A stretch of DNA of 64,000 nucleotides, taken from Mucilaginibacter sp. cycad4 (GTDB taxonomy: Bacteria; Bacteroidota; Bacteroidia; Sphingobacteriales; Sphingobacteriaceae). A program made the translations under genes and the position numbers. Positions 33,275 to 40,910 of this stretch are shown piece after piece; position 1 is the stretch's first letter; each line of letters starts with the position of its first letter. The stretch lies in NCBI RefSeq assembly GCF_034263275.1, contig NZ_CP139559.1, positions 5,084,001 through 5,148,000 of the forward strand, read 5' to 3'. The notes below the pieces were generated by a model. That model worked only from the letters and a program-made list of their open reading frames with translations, was not told the origin of the DNA and searched no databases.

Positions 33275-34438
33275 ATGGAAAGTGCACCAAATAATAATGA
33301 TGAACTAAATATACCACCGCTGATTACTCCAACCAATCTGGATATTCCGGCGACCGGGCAGCAAAGCAGTGCTGTGCCTATGAGGCTGGATAAGCAGGGC
33401 AACGTAAATCTTGATGTTATTCCGGCTGAGGATGTAAAAAAATACGGCGAGATGGGAAAGGACCTCAATCCGGGTGATGTTAACTCGATACTGAACTATG
33501 GTGTTGAGGTACAAAACTCCATGGAGAAATACAGCAACAACTTCCTTACTTCGGTGCGTACCTACAACTCGGGCGAGGTTGGCGTGCTGATCAACGACCT
33601 GCTTACCGAACTTAACTATATTGATGTTGATGAGCTGAACCAAAATGCGTTTACCTCGTTCATATCACATATCCCGTTTATGAAAAAGCTGGTAGTTGAT
33701 ACCAAAAAGCTTTTTCAGAAATATGATACTGTGGTTAACAATATTGATAAGATCACCAATAAGATCAAGGCTGGCCGTGTTAACTCATTGAAGGATAACA
33801 GCTCGCTGCAAACCATGTTTGACAGTAATGTTACCTACATTAAACAAATGGAAGACCTGATCATTGCCGGTCAGCTTAAGTACAATGAGCTTAACGAAAA
33901 GCTGGCTGTAATGGATGGAAACCCAACGGCCTACCAGGACTATGAAATTGCCGACCTGCGCGATTTTGTGAACCGACTCGATAAACGCCTGGCCGATTTA
34001 AAAGTGGTGCGTTTTATCATGATGCAATCGCTGGCGCAGATCCGCGTGGTACAGAATAACAATACTACCATTGCCGAAAAAGCGCAATCTATCGTATCAA
34101 CCACTATCCCGGTTTGGAAAAACCAGCTTACCATAGCTGTAGCGCTTAACCGCCAAAAAGAGAACGTGGAGATGCAGAAAAAGATCTCGGACACTACTAA
34201 CACCATTTTACAAAAGAATGCCGAAATGCTAAAACAAAACAGCATTGACGTAGCCCGCGAAAATGAGAAAACGGTAGTATCGTTAGACACACTGAAAAAG
34301 ACCACATCATCGCTCATTGAAACCCTTACCGAAGTAAAACGCATTCATGACGAAGGTACTGCCAATCGCCGTACGCTTAACATCGAACTTCAAAACCTGG
34401 AAACAGAGCTTAAGAAGACGGTAACAAGTGTGAGCTAA
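33275..34438 (+). CDS. telA: Toxic anion resistance protein TelA
   Basis: 387 aa, the usual size. The family opening is seen after a short acidic N-terminus: EDVKKYGEMGKDLNPGDVNS, ILNYGVEVQNSMEKYSNNFL, then long coiled-coil helices (LIAGQLKYNELNEKLAVMDG, VRFIMMQSLAQIRVVQNNNT, WKNQLTIAVALNRQKENVEM). The C-terminus is another helix (RTLNIELQNLETELKKTV). TelA proteins occur with TerD proteins and give tellurite and stress resistance by an unknown way. It ends the Ter operon; a hairpin repeat follows 22 bases after the stop. Confidence 0.93.
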   Translation: MESAPNNNDELNIPPLITPTNLDIPATGQQSSAVPMRLDKQGNVNLDVIPAEDVKKYGEMGKDLNPGDVNSILNYGVEVQNSMEKYSNNFLTSVRTYNSGEVGVLINDLLTELNYIDVDELNQNAFTSFISHIPFMKKLVVDTKKLFQKYDTVVNNIDKITNKIKAGRVNSLKDNSSLQTMFDSNVTYIKQMEDLIIAGQLKYNELNEKLAVMDGNPTAYQDYEIADLRDFVNRLDKRLADLKVVRFIMMQSLAQIRVVQNNNTTIAEKAQSIVSTTIPVWKNQLTIAVALNRQKENVEMQKKISDTTNTILQKNAEMLKQNSIDVARENEKTVVSLDTLKKTTSSLIETLTEVKRIHDEGTANRRTLNIELQNLETELKKTVTSVS

Positions 34439-34459
34439 GAGGCTTGCAAGATTATAGAT

Positions 34460-34560
34460 AACCGTCATTGCGAGGTACGAAGCAATCCCAAACTATACAG
34501 GGCGAATCTACAAAGCCGCTCTGCCTATCGGGGATTGCTTCGTACCTCGCAATGACGGTT
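34460..34560. repeat. Hairpin repeat (CGTCATTGCGAGG family), copy B
   Basis: Perfect 30-base arms beginning AACCGTCATTGCGAGGTACG, with a 41-base spacer. Follows telA and may end its transcript. Confidence 0.9.
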
Positions 34561-34577
34561 TAATGTTATAGCCTTTT

Positions 34578-34679
34578 TGTCATGCTGAACGTAGTGAAGC
34601 ATCTTCTTCGCCCTGTATTGTCGCCTTGCCCGTCCGCTAAGCATGCGAAGAAAATCCTTCGCTATCGCTCAGGATGACA
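34578..34679. repeat. Imperfect hairpin repeat (TGTCATCCTGAGCG family)
   Basis: Left arm TGTCATGCTGAACGTAGTGA and right arm TCGCTATCGCTCAGGATGACA (minus one end base) pair with several mismatches; the arms continue into TTCTTCG/CGAAGAA. A second repeat family, adjacent to copy B. Confidence 0.75.
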
Positions 34680-34701
34680 ATAATAAAAGGTAGATGCGTT
34701 C

Positions 34702-34875
34702 TCACCCAACCACAACCGGCCTCTTCCCATACCTGTTTATAACCTCGGCCAAAATCAAATTAGGCGCCCAGCTTAAAAAAGCGATAATGAGGTAGTTATT
34801 ATGAAAATTTACGCCATTACCTAAAACTGTAAATAGCCAGATATAAAAACGCAGGGTAACCGCTCTTTACTGGCG
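34702..34875 (-). pseudogene. Fragment of a membrane protein
   Basis: An open minus-strand frame without a start reads VTLRFYIWLFTVLGNGVNFH, then NNYLIIAFLSWAPNLILAEV and INRYGKRPVVVG before a stop at 34702. It looks like the C-terminal membrane segments of an unidentified protein. The upstream part is missing (TAA just before). The family is not recognised. Confidence 0.35.
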
Positions 34876-35083
34876 CAAGTATGAAGGGAAGGAACTGTGT
34901 GTAAAGGCTACTTGTGCCTTTATTGCAAGTAACTCCATCCACACGCAATCACATATCTACGCCATTGAAATGACAAAAGCAGCCTAAAATCCGGATAAAC
35001 ACATCCTATATTATACATAAGCTACTATAGTTAAAATCTATAACATATCAATTATAAGTATTCTGGAGGTGGTTTAAAATTTC
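34876..35083. other. AT-rich stretch upstream of ahpC
   Basis: Nothing recognised apart from a half-element CTGGCGCAAGT near 34871-34881 that resembles the arm of the repeat at 57340-57484. Confidence 0.3.
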
Positions 35084-35091
35084 TATATTTG
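35084..35091 (+). promoter_or_regulatory. -7 box of ahpC (TATATTTG)
   Basis: Perfect TAnnTTTG, 28 bases before the ATG; a weak -33 element (CTG at 35063) sits 18 bases upstream. Confidence 0.65.
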
Positions 35092-35118
35092 CATAAACAT
35101 TAAAAGAAATATCAAAAT

Positions 35119-35664
35119 ATGTTAACCATAGGACAAAAATTCCCCGAATTTTCTAAAACAGCAGTAGTAAGCCTTGAAAAAGGTAAAGAGTTTGAAACCC
35201 TTACTTCTGAGTATTTAACCAACGATGATAACGTTTGGACTGTAATGTTCTGGTGGCCAAAAGACTTCACTTTTGTTTGCCCTACTGAAATTGCTGAGTT
35301 TAACAAAAACTTTGGCGAATTCCGTGACCGCGAAACCCGTTTAATCGGTGCTTCTACCGACTCTGAATTTGTTCACGCTGCCTGGAGAAGAGATCATGAC
35401 GATCTGCGCGATTTGAAATTCCCTATGCTTGCTGATACTTCAAAATCATTAGCTGAAGACCTGGGTATTTTAGAACCAACTGAAAAAATTGCTTACCGTG
35501 CTACTTTCATCGTTGACCCACAAGGGATCATCCGTTGGGTATCAGTTAACGACCTGAGCGTTGGCCGTAACGTGAAAGAAGTATTACGTGTACTTGACGG
35601 TTTACAAACTGATGAACTTTGCCCTTGCAACTGGGAAAAAGGTCAGGAAACTTTAACTGTATAA
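35119..35664 (+). CDS. ahpC: Peroxiredoxin AhpC (mycobacterial-type C-terminus)
   Basis: 181 aa. The peroxidatic Cys54 lies in KDFTFVCPTEIAEFNKNFGE. The C-terminus reads DELCPCNWEKGQETL with two Cys at 168 and 170. Mycobacterial AhpC has the same C-x-C arrangement (a third Cys), unlike enteric AhpC with one. It reduces hydroperoxides; electrons would come from an AhpD-type protein, and a fitting gene lies 200 bases downstream. A promoter and a terminator frame the gene, so ahpC and ahpD may have separate transcripts. Confidence 0.93.
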   Translation: MLTIGQKFPEFSKTAVVSLEKGKEFETLTSEYLTNDDNVWTVMFWWPKDFTFVCPTEIAEFNKNFGEFRDRETRLIGASTDSEFVHAAWRRDHDDLRDLKFPMLADTSKSLAEDLGILEPTEKIAYRATFIVDPQGIIRWVSVNDLSVGRNVKEVLRVLDGLQTDELCPCNWEKGQETLTV

Positions 35665-35682
35665 TTATACAACAGATAATTG

Positions 35683-35715
35683 TCCCCGTACTGTATTTCG
35701 GTGCGGGGATTTTTT
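35683..35715 (+). terminator. Terminator of ahpC
   Basis: Stem TCCCCGTAC/GTGCGGGGA (one wobble) followed by six T, 18 bases after the stop. Confidence 0.85.
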
Positions 35716-35740
35716 ACACCCTTTTTTAAGTGTTTTATTA

Positions 35741-35836
35741 TGTAGAGACGCATAATTGCGTTTCTCGTAGGACAAGCCGCTTGCGATATTCGTCTCCGTA
35801 ACTTGCATGCGGGCGACGCAATTATGCGTCTCTACA
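35741..35836. repeat. Hairpin repeat (GTAGAGACGCA family) between ahpC and ahpD
   Basis: Perfect 21-base arms starting TGTAGAGACGCATAATTGCG, 54 bases apart. Each arm also contains a small palindrome (GACGCA/TGCGTC). A third intergenic repeat family in this window. Confidence 0.88.
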
Positions 35837-35863
35837 GGAAAATAAAAAACAATCCCGAAAAAA

Positions 35864-36448
35864 ATGAACGAAAGTACCGAAGTGATCCAGGAAATACTTG
35901 AAAGTATCGGATTAGATAAAAGCTACCGCACCGTGAGCCTTACCCTTTTAGAAACAGGCGAATCACGTTACCTGCGCGATCTGAAGCTGAACTTTACCAG
36001 CACCCTTACTTCAGCACATTTAACCAACAAAGAATGCGCCTTGTTGGGTTTAGCTACTGCGGCTAACAACAATAACGTCCCGCTAACCAACTACTTTACC
36101 AAATACGCTAAAGAAAACGAGGCCACCGATGCCGAAATTGGTGAAGCTGTTGGCTGTGCTTCATTACTGGCATCAAATAACATATTTTACCGTTTCAGGC
36201 ATTTTACCCAAAAGGAAAAGTATACCCAAATCCCTGCGCGTATCCGGATGCAGCTCATGATGAAACCTGTTACCGGTAAAGAGTTTTTTGAACTGGCCAG
36301 TTTAGCCGTATCAGCAATTAACGGATGTGAAATGTGTGTAAATGCACATGAGGATTCGCTTATAAAATTAGGCACTACCGAAGAGCGAATTTTTGATGCG
36401 GTACGTATAGCATCACTAATTACCGCTACAGGTAAAGTCATATTCTAA
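35864..36448 (+). CDS. ahpD: AhpD-like alkylhydroperoxidase (carboxymuconolactone decarboxylase fold)
   Basis: 194 aa. The catalytic motif is NGCEMCVNAHEDSLIKLG with Cys155-x-x-Cys158 and His162, the redox and proton-relay residues of AhpD. The N-terminal half is helical (YLRDLKLNFTSTLTSAHLTN). AhpD reduces AhpC in mycobacteria through a lipoylated donor; the AhpC encoded before it has the matching C-terminal Cys pair. Whether it uses lipoamide here cannot be read. A hairpin and T-run follow. Confidence 0.9.
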   Translation: MNESTEVIQEILESIGLDKSYRTVSLTLLETGESRYLRDLKLNFTSTLTSAHLTNKECALLGLATAANNNNVPLTNYFTKYAKENEATDAEIGEAVGCASLLASNNIFYRFRHFTQKEKYTQIPARIRMQLMMKPVTGKEFFELASLAVSAINGCEMCVNAHEDSLIKLGTTEERIFDAVRIASLITATGKVIF

Positions 36449-36465
36449 TAAGCTTAAAAAACAAT

Positions 36466-36502
36466 AAAAAGCCTGTAAATATATAATTTGCCGGCTTTTT
36501 TG
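36466..36502 (+). terminator. Terminator of ahpD
   Basis: AAAAAGCC/GGCTTTTT stem followed by more T, 18 bases after the stop. Confidence 0.7.
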
Positions 36503-36762
36503 TTTTCCAGGATGTGCTAATGGGGTCCTTTTCGGACTAATGTGGTGGGTAACAAAATAAGTCTATAACGCTCCGGAAAAGACGCAGTTGGTTAATAGCT
36601 TCTTGCCGATGGCTGGAGAGCCAGTCGCGAACGTTTAATCTTGCGCCCGTTTTGCTAAAGTATATCAGGTACCATTGAACCAGTGCTTTTGGATATCAGA
36701 AAGGTTTTGATTTTCGTTGCTTTTTGACTTTATCTGGCCATAATTCTTAAAAGTTAAAAACT
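36503..36762. other. Gene-free region before the 36.8-kb trio
   Basis: No gene seen. The minus-strand reading contains short protein-like scraps broken by stops, possibly the remnant of a mobile sequence. Confidence 0.3.
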
Positions 36763-36803
36763 TGTGTATTATAAATTAAATTGTATTAACTTTATAATAC
36801 ACA
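36763..36803. promoter_or_regulatory. Inverted repeat just upstream of the envelope trio
   Basis: TGTGTATTATAAA (36763-36775) and TTTATAATACACA (36791-36803) pair perfectly over 13 bases, 13 bases before the ATG at 36817. A likely operator or leader hairpin. Confidence 0.6.
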
Positions 36804-36816
36804 GCCAGTTACCGCC

Positions 36817-37644
36817 ATGTCAGCAGAAGCCAATAAAGCTGTTTCGCCTTTAAGTTGGGTTATTATAACCGGATTAGGTTTTGTATTGTTTGTAGCGGCG
36901 GCTGTAATACTCATGATCTTTAGCAATAAAGCTGCAAATTTAAGTCCGCAGGTTTATTTTTTTCTGTTAGTTTTTGTTGCCTTAATTGCATCGGGGTTTT
37001 TATTTGGGGCATTAAAAGCACATGCAAAATATAGCGGCAAATTGTATAATGGCACCTTAGCACTTGGCGGGCCTGCCGTGATCTTTTGCCTCATCATCTA
37101 TTTCGGCTTGAAACTTTCGCCCGTAGCTGATTCATTTGATATCAAATTCATTGTGTTTGGTGACGAAAGCAAAAATGAGCTGGTAAATGGCGGATTACTT
37201 AAGATATTGTTCAACAAACCCGACTCGGCAAGGATCGAAAACGGCATTGTAACTTTTAACGAGTTGCCCGCCAATTTATTAGGCAAAAGTATTACTGTTA
37301 CTCCTGCCGTGCCCGGCTACTACCGGCAAAGCCAGCAGGTAACTATCCCCGTTGATGGGCGTACGTCTATCGAGTTGCATCTTAAAAAACAAGCTGATTC
37401 CTTAATCGTAAACGGCTTGGTTGTGGATATGCAGGGCCAGCCTGTCCCCGGTGTATTGATTGTACTGGCCAATGGGCTTTATAAAACCAATGCTGATGAA
37501 TTAGGCAATTTCAGCTTAATATTACCAATAAAAGATGGAACTGAACTTCCGGTGAGGATTTACAGGGGAAAAAAGCTGCGTTTTAACAGTACTCAGATTC
37601 TTTCGTCTAAAGTACCGCTTACCCTTCAGCTGAATAAATTATGA
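36817..37644 (+). CDS. Membrane protein with C-terminal carboxypeptidase-regulatory-like domain
   Basis: 275 aa. Three hydrophobic segments at about 13-34 (WVIITGLGFVLFVAAAVILM), 46-68 (VYFFLLVFVALIASGFLFGA) and 82-101 (LALGGPAVIFCLIIYFGLKL). The remaining part is soluble; residues about 200-275 (LIVNGLVVDMQGQPVPGVLI, VLANGLYKTNADELGNFSLI) have the pattern of a carboxypeptidase-regulatory-like beta-sandwich, common in Bacteroidota surface proteins. Not otherwise recognised. It overlaps the next gene by 4 bases (ATGA), so both act together. Confidence 0.7.
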   Translation: MSAEANKAVSPLSWVIITGLGFVLFVAAAVILMIFSNKAANLSPQVYFFLLVFVALIASGFLFGALKAHAKYSGKLYNGTLALGGPAVIFCLIIYFGLKLSPVADSFDIKFIVFGDESKNELVNGGLLKILFNKPDSARIENGIVTFNELPANLLGKSITVTPAVPGYYRQSQQVTIPVDGRTSIELHLKKQADSLIVNGLVVDMQGQPVPGVLIVLANGLYKTNADELGNFSLILPIKDGTELPVRIYRGKKLRFNSTQILSSKVPLTLQLNKL

Positions 37645-38603
37645 AAGCGGCCATTTGCATAATAATTATATGCATGACATGGCTTATTGGTTATGGGCAA
37701 ACTATCGTTTTTAAAGGTGAGTTATTAAGCAACAATTCCTTAGTTAAAAATTATACGATAATTATCGACGGAAACCCGGCAACAACAAACGAATCCGGCG
37801 TATTTACCGCGGCCATCAGCAGCAGCACCACCCAGGTAGAAATTAAAACTTCCGACAAAAGTTATATCATCTTATACCCAATTGGGGGGAGGGTGCTGAT
37901 ACCTAAAAACCCATCGCTGCTAACGCAGATAGTACTGGAAAGTTTTCAATCGAGCGGGCAGATCAAGAGCTATATGGCATCATTGTCGCAATTAAAAGAC
38001 GCAGCCAAGAGAGGCCAATCCGAAACAAAGGCATTACAGGCCAAAATTGATTCTATTGCTGCCAACCTTAAAAAATTAGGTTATTCTAATGATGATCTGA
38101 GAATTGCCCGGGAAAAACAGGATGGTATTGATCTGTTTTATCCCGAGATCAGCGGAGCCCTGCAAAACTATATACTGCAGGCACAAACTTTAATGATCGC
38201 CTTTAAATTTATAGGTGTATATGCCTTTGTAAATGTTAATGCGCTTACCCAATATGCGCAAACCCAAAACGGGTTCAACCAGGCATTTGAAAAATTATAT
38301 GTCAACTATCCCACCTACTCAAAAAAAATGGCCGATTACTGGGACGACCCGTCACTTTCCAAAACATTTGAGGGTATTGCAGATACACTGATCTATGGTA
38401 TCGGCAAAAATAAAATAGTCCCTTTAAATGATCTTAAAAACCAGATCAATCAATATTTTCAGAATCAGATCCCTGATAAGGATAAAGATAAGCTGAAAAA
38501 GGAAATCCAATCACAAATAGAAGCGCAGGTTCCACCCATTACTGATCAGCTTATCGCTATGGAACAACGTGTGAAACAATTTCTAAGTCTGTTAAAAAAT
38601 TAA
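37641..38603 (+). CDS. Secreted/periplasmic protein, unknown
   Basis: 320 aa. A signal peptide (ICIIIICMTWLIGYGQ) is followed by a short beta-sandwich-like part (VKNYTIIIDGNPATTNESGV, FTAAISSSTTQVEIKTSDKS) and then a long helical region with coiled-coil tendency (QLKDAAKRGQSETKALQAKI, DSIAANLKKLGYSNDDLRIA, and a charged KDKDKLKKEIQSQIEAQVPP near the end). Not recognised. It is translationally coupled to the membrane protein before it, so I infer an envelope complex. Confidence 0.7.
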   Translation: MKAAICIIIICMTWLIGYGQTIVFKGELLSNNSLVKNYTIIIDGNPATTNESGVFTAAISSSTTQVEIKTSDKSYIILYPIGGRVLIPKNPSLLTQIVLESFQSSGQIKSYMASLSQLKDAAKRGQSETKALQAKIDSIAANLKKLGYSNDDLRIAREKQDGIDLFYPEISGALQNYILQAQTLMIAFKFIGVYAFVNVNALTQYAQTQNGFNQAFEKLYVNYPTYSKKMADYWDDPSLSKTFEGIADTLIYGIGKNKIVPLNDLKNQINQYFQNQIPDKDKDKLKKEIQSQIEAQVPPITDQLIAMEQRVKQFLSLLKN

Positions 38604-38637
38604 TAGTCATTAATAACTAATACTAAAGCATTTTATC

Positions 38638-39015
38638 ATGAAAAAGTTAATTTCTCCCCTGTATGTTATTTTGATCGTTATTACAACTTTTTGTACCACA
38701 AACTGTGGTAAAAGTAGTGATGGTGGCGGTGGTGGCGGCGTTATTGTTCTTTTAGGCGACCTTATAGGTTTCTGGCAGAGCGGTAACGATTCATTTACAT
38801 TTGATGGACAGGGTGGCCAGCTTGGCGGAACAGGAACTGTTGGGGGTAGAAGCGGTGCGGTCACCAATAGTAAAATTGACAAGTATCTGGTTACTTTTGA
38901 TCTTGTTTTTGAGGATGATCATAGTGTAAAGAACTATTCCGGAACTATAGATCAATCAAAGAAAATTTTAAAGTTAACTTCATCGGGGGCAACTGCTACT
39001 TTCAACAAGCAATAA
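38638..39015 (+). CDS. Small lipoprotein with Gly-rich linker, unknown
   Basis: 125 aa. A lipoprotein signal ends FCTTNCGKSSDGGGGGGVIV, with the anchor Cys near residue 23 and a run of six Gly. The mature domain is strand-rich (LIGFWQSGNDSFTFDGQGGQ, YLVTFDLVFEDDHSVKNYSG, ILKLTSSGATATFNKQ), similar in look to lipocalin-like small lipoproteins, though not identified. It follows the previous gene by 34 bases. Confidence 0.65.
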   Translation: MKKLISPLYVILIVITTFCTTNCGKSSDGGGGGGVIVLLGDLIGFWQSGNDSFTFDGQGGQLGGTGTVGGRSGAVTNSKIDKYLVTFDLVFEDDHSVKNYSGTIDQSKKILKLTSSGATATFNKQ

Positions 39016-39129
39016 CAGATCATTCCCCGAGCATCAGGGCTGGCAATCTTTGCTAAAAAACAAGCAGAAAGAATGTCCGGAAGGGATGCCCCTTTAACGT
39101 TTATACATGTTCTCCTAACTTTAACAATG

Positions 39130-39165
39130 AAAAAGGCATGAAACCATAAAATTTCATGCCTTTTT
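39130..39165. terminator. Bidirectional terminator
   Basis: AAAAAGGCATGAAA/TTTCATGCCTTTTT with an 8-base loop. Confidence 0.85.
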
Positions 39166-39322
39166 CATAAATAGTATTTTATTGCCCAATAAAATTTGCG
39201 TTTATTAATTAAAATCCAGTAAATTTATACCTTAAGATTAAACAAACCCTGGTCGCGATATTTAAATATGTTGTTTATGCAGGGGGAGTAACTTAAATTT
39301 TAATTGTTAATTTTTTTTGGGG
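39166..39322. other. AT-rich spacer between two terminators
   Basis: Nothing recognised between the terminator of the trio and that of the EmrB gene. Confidence 0.4.
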
Positions 39323-39354
39323 AAAGCCGTTCCGGTAATAGTGGAACGGCTTTT
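39323..39354. terminator. Terminator of the EmrAB operon (minus) / bidirectional
   Basis: AAAGCCGTTCC/GGAACGGCTTT with 9-base loop, 8 bases beyond the EmrB-like stop codon; T-runs on both strands. Confidence 0.8.
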
Positions 39355-39361
39355 ATCATTT

Positions 39362-40906
39362 TTAATGCGAATCAGCAACGGCTTTGAGTTTTTTGAACGG
39401 CTGCAAATAAAGCAGCGGTATCGAAAATAACATCACCAATCCCGAAATCCAGTAGGCATCGTCATAAGTTAGCAGCAATGTTTGCCTGGCAACCATGCCC
39501 TCAATGGCCTGGTAAGCCATATGCGTAGCATCAATCATCGACTTACCTTTAGCCATGAAGCCTTGCGTAAGCATGTGCAAACGATCATTGAACGGGTTAT
39601 TGTATGGGTTGATGTTTACCAGCAGGTTATTGCGGTGCACCCCCTGCCGTATGTGGATGAGTGTGGTTAGCGTTGCAATCCCGAACGAACCGCCCAACTG
39701 GCGCATCATGTTGTTCAACCCTGATCCCTGGCCCAGTTCAGGACCTTTCAAATCGGCCATAGCCAGCGTGGTAAGCGGTACGAATAATAACGCCATACCT
39801 ACACCGCGGATCAATAACGGCACTAACACGTCCTTCTCGCCCGTAGCCAGCGTTGAATTGCTCAGCATATGTGTAAATACATAAAACAGGAACATACCCG
39901 CTGTAGCCATAAATTGAGCTGGTATACCTTTATTTAGCATCTTACCTATAAACGGCATCATCACAATGGTACATAAACCACCAGGAAACAACAGCTCTCC
40001 TGTTTGCTGGGCATTAAAACCAAGCAGGTTTTGACAAAATACCGGGAACACGAACACCGAGCCATACAAACCAAACCCAAGTATAAAGGATGTGAACATC
40101 CCAACAGCAAAACTTCGATGCCGTAGAATGCTGAAATTTACGATCGGGTGCTCCGTGCTCATTTCGCGCCAGATGAACAATATAGTACCTAATACAGCCG
40201 ATATGGTTAATATCAAAATATACGGTTTAGCGAACCAGTCTTCGCTTTCGCCTTTTTCAAGTACAGTTTGTAAGCTGCCAACGGCAATAGCCAGCAGGAT
40301 AATACCCCACCAGTCAACCGGTTTACCTTTGGCATCCTTGGGCGTTTCGCGCACAAAGGTATAGGTACAAAATGCCGCCAGCGCTCCTACCGGGATGTTT
40401 ACATAAAAGATCCATGGCCATGAGTAATTTTCAACTATCCAGCCGCCAATGGTAGGGCCAACAGTTGGGCCAACAACCGCGCCCAAACCAAACAAGGCTG
40501 TAGCAGTACCAATTTGTTCGCGTGGCCAGGTTTCAAGCAGGATAGCCTGCGCGGTTGAGATCAAACCACCTCCGGCAATACCCTGTAATATCCTGAACAA
40601 TACCAGTTCATCCATACTGTGTGCGTTACCACATAAAAACGATACGATGGTAAATACAATGATAGACGCCATGAAATAGTTTTTACGACCAAAACGGCCG
40701 CCCAGCCATCCCGACATGGGCAATATGATCACGTTTGCTACCGCATAGCCGGTTACTACCCAGGCCACATCCTCAAGGGTTGCGCCAAGGTTACCCTGTA
40801 TGTGAGGCAACGCTACGTTAACGATAGTGGTATCAATCAGCTCCAGTAATGAAGCTGTAATCACTGTAATAGTGATGATCCACTTTTTAAAGCCAGTTTC
40901 AGCCAT
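39362..40906 (-). CDS. DHA2-family MFS multidrug transporter (EmrB-like)
   Basis: 514 aa with 14 predictable membrane segments. The family signature is at the start: ASLLELIDTTIVNVALPHIQ, then MSGWLGGRFGRKNYFMASII (motif A) and RILQGIAGGGLISTAQAILL. The later motif LFGLGAVVGPTVGPTIGGWI (motif C) marks antiporters. It exports drugs or other amphiphiles by proton exchange and works with the HlyD-type adaptor and TolC encoded directly upstream (4-bp gap to the adaptor). Last gene of the operon. Confidence 0.95.
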   Translation of the reverse strand: MAETGFKKWIITITVITASLLELIDTTIVNVALPHIQGNLGATLEDVAWVVTGYAVANVIILPMSGWLGGRFGRKNYFMASIIVFTIVSFLCGNAHSMDELVLFRILQGIAGGGLISTAQAILLETWPREQIGTATALFGLGAVVGPTVGPTIGGWIVENYSWPWIFYVNIPVGALAAFCTYTFVRETPKDAKGKPVDWWGIILLAIAVGSLQTVLEKGESEDWFAKPYILILTISAVLGTILFIWREMSTEHPIVNFSILRHRSFAVGMFTSFILGFGLYGSVFVFPVFCQNLLGFNAQQTGELLFPGGLCTIVMMPFIGKMLNKGIPAQFMATAGMFLFYVFTHMLSNSTLATGEKDVLVPLLIRGVGMALLFVPLTTLAMADLKGPELGQGSGLNNMMRQLGGSFGIATLTTLIHIRQGVHRNNLLVNINPYNNPFNDRLHMLTQGFMAKGKSMIDATHMAYQAIEGMVARQTLLLTYDDAYWISGLVMLFSIPLLYLQPFKKLKAVADSH

Positions 40907-40910
40907 AATA

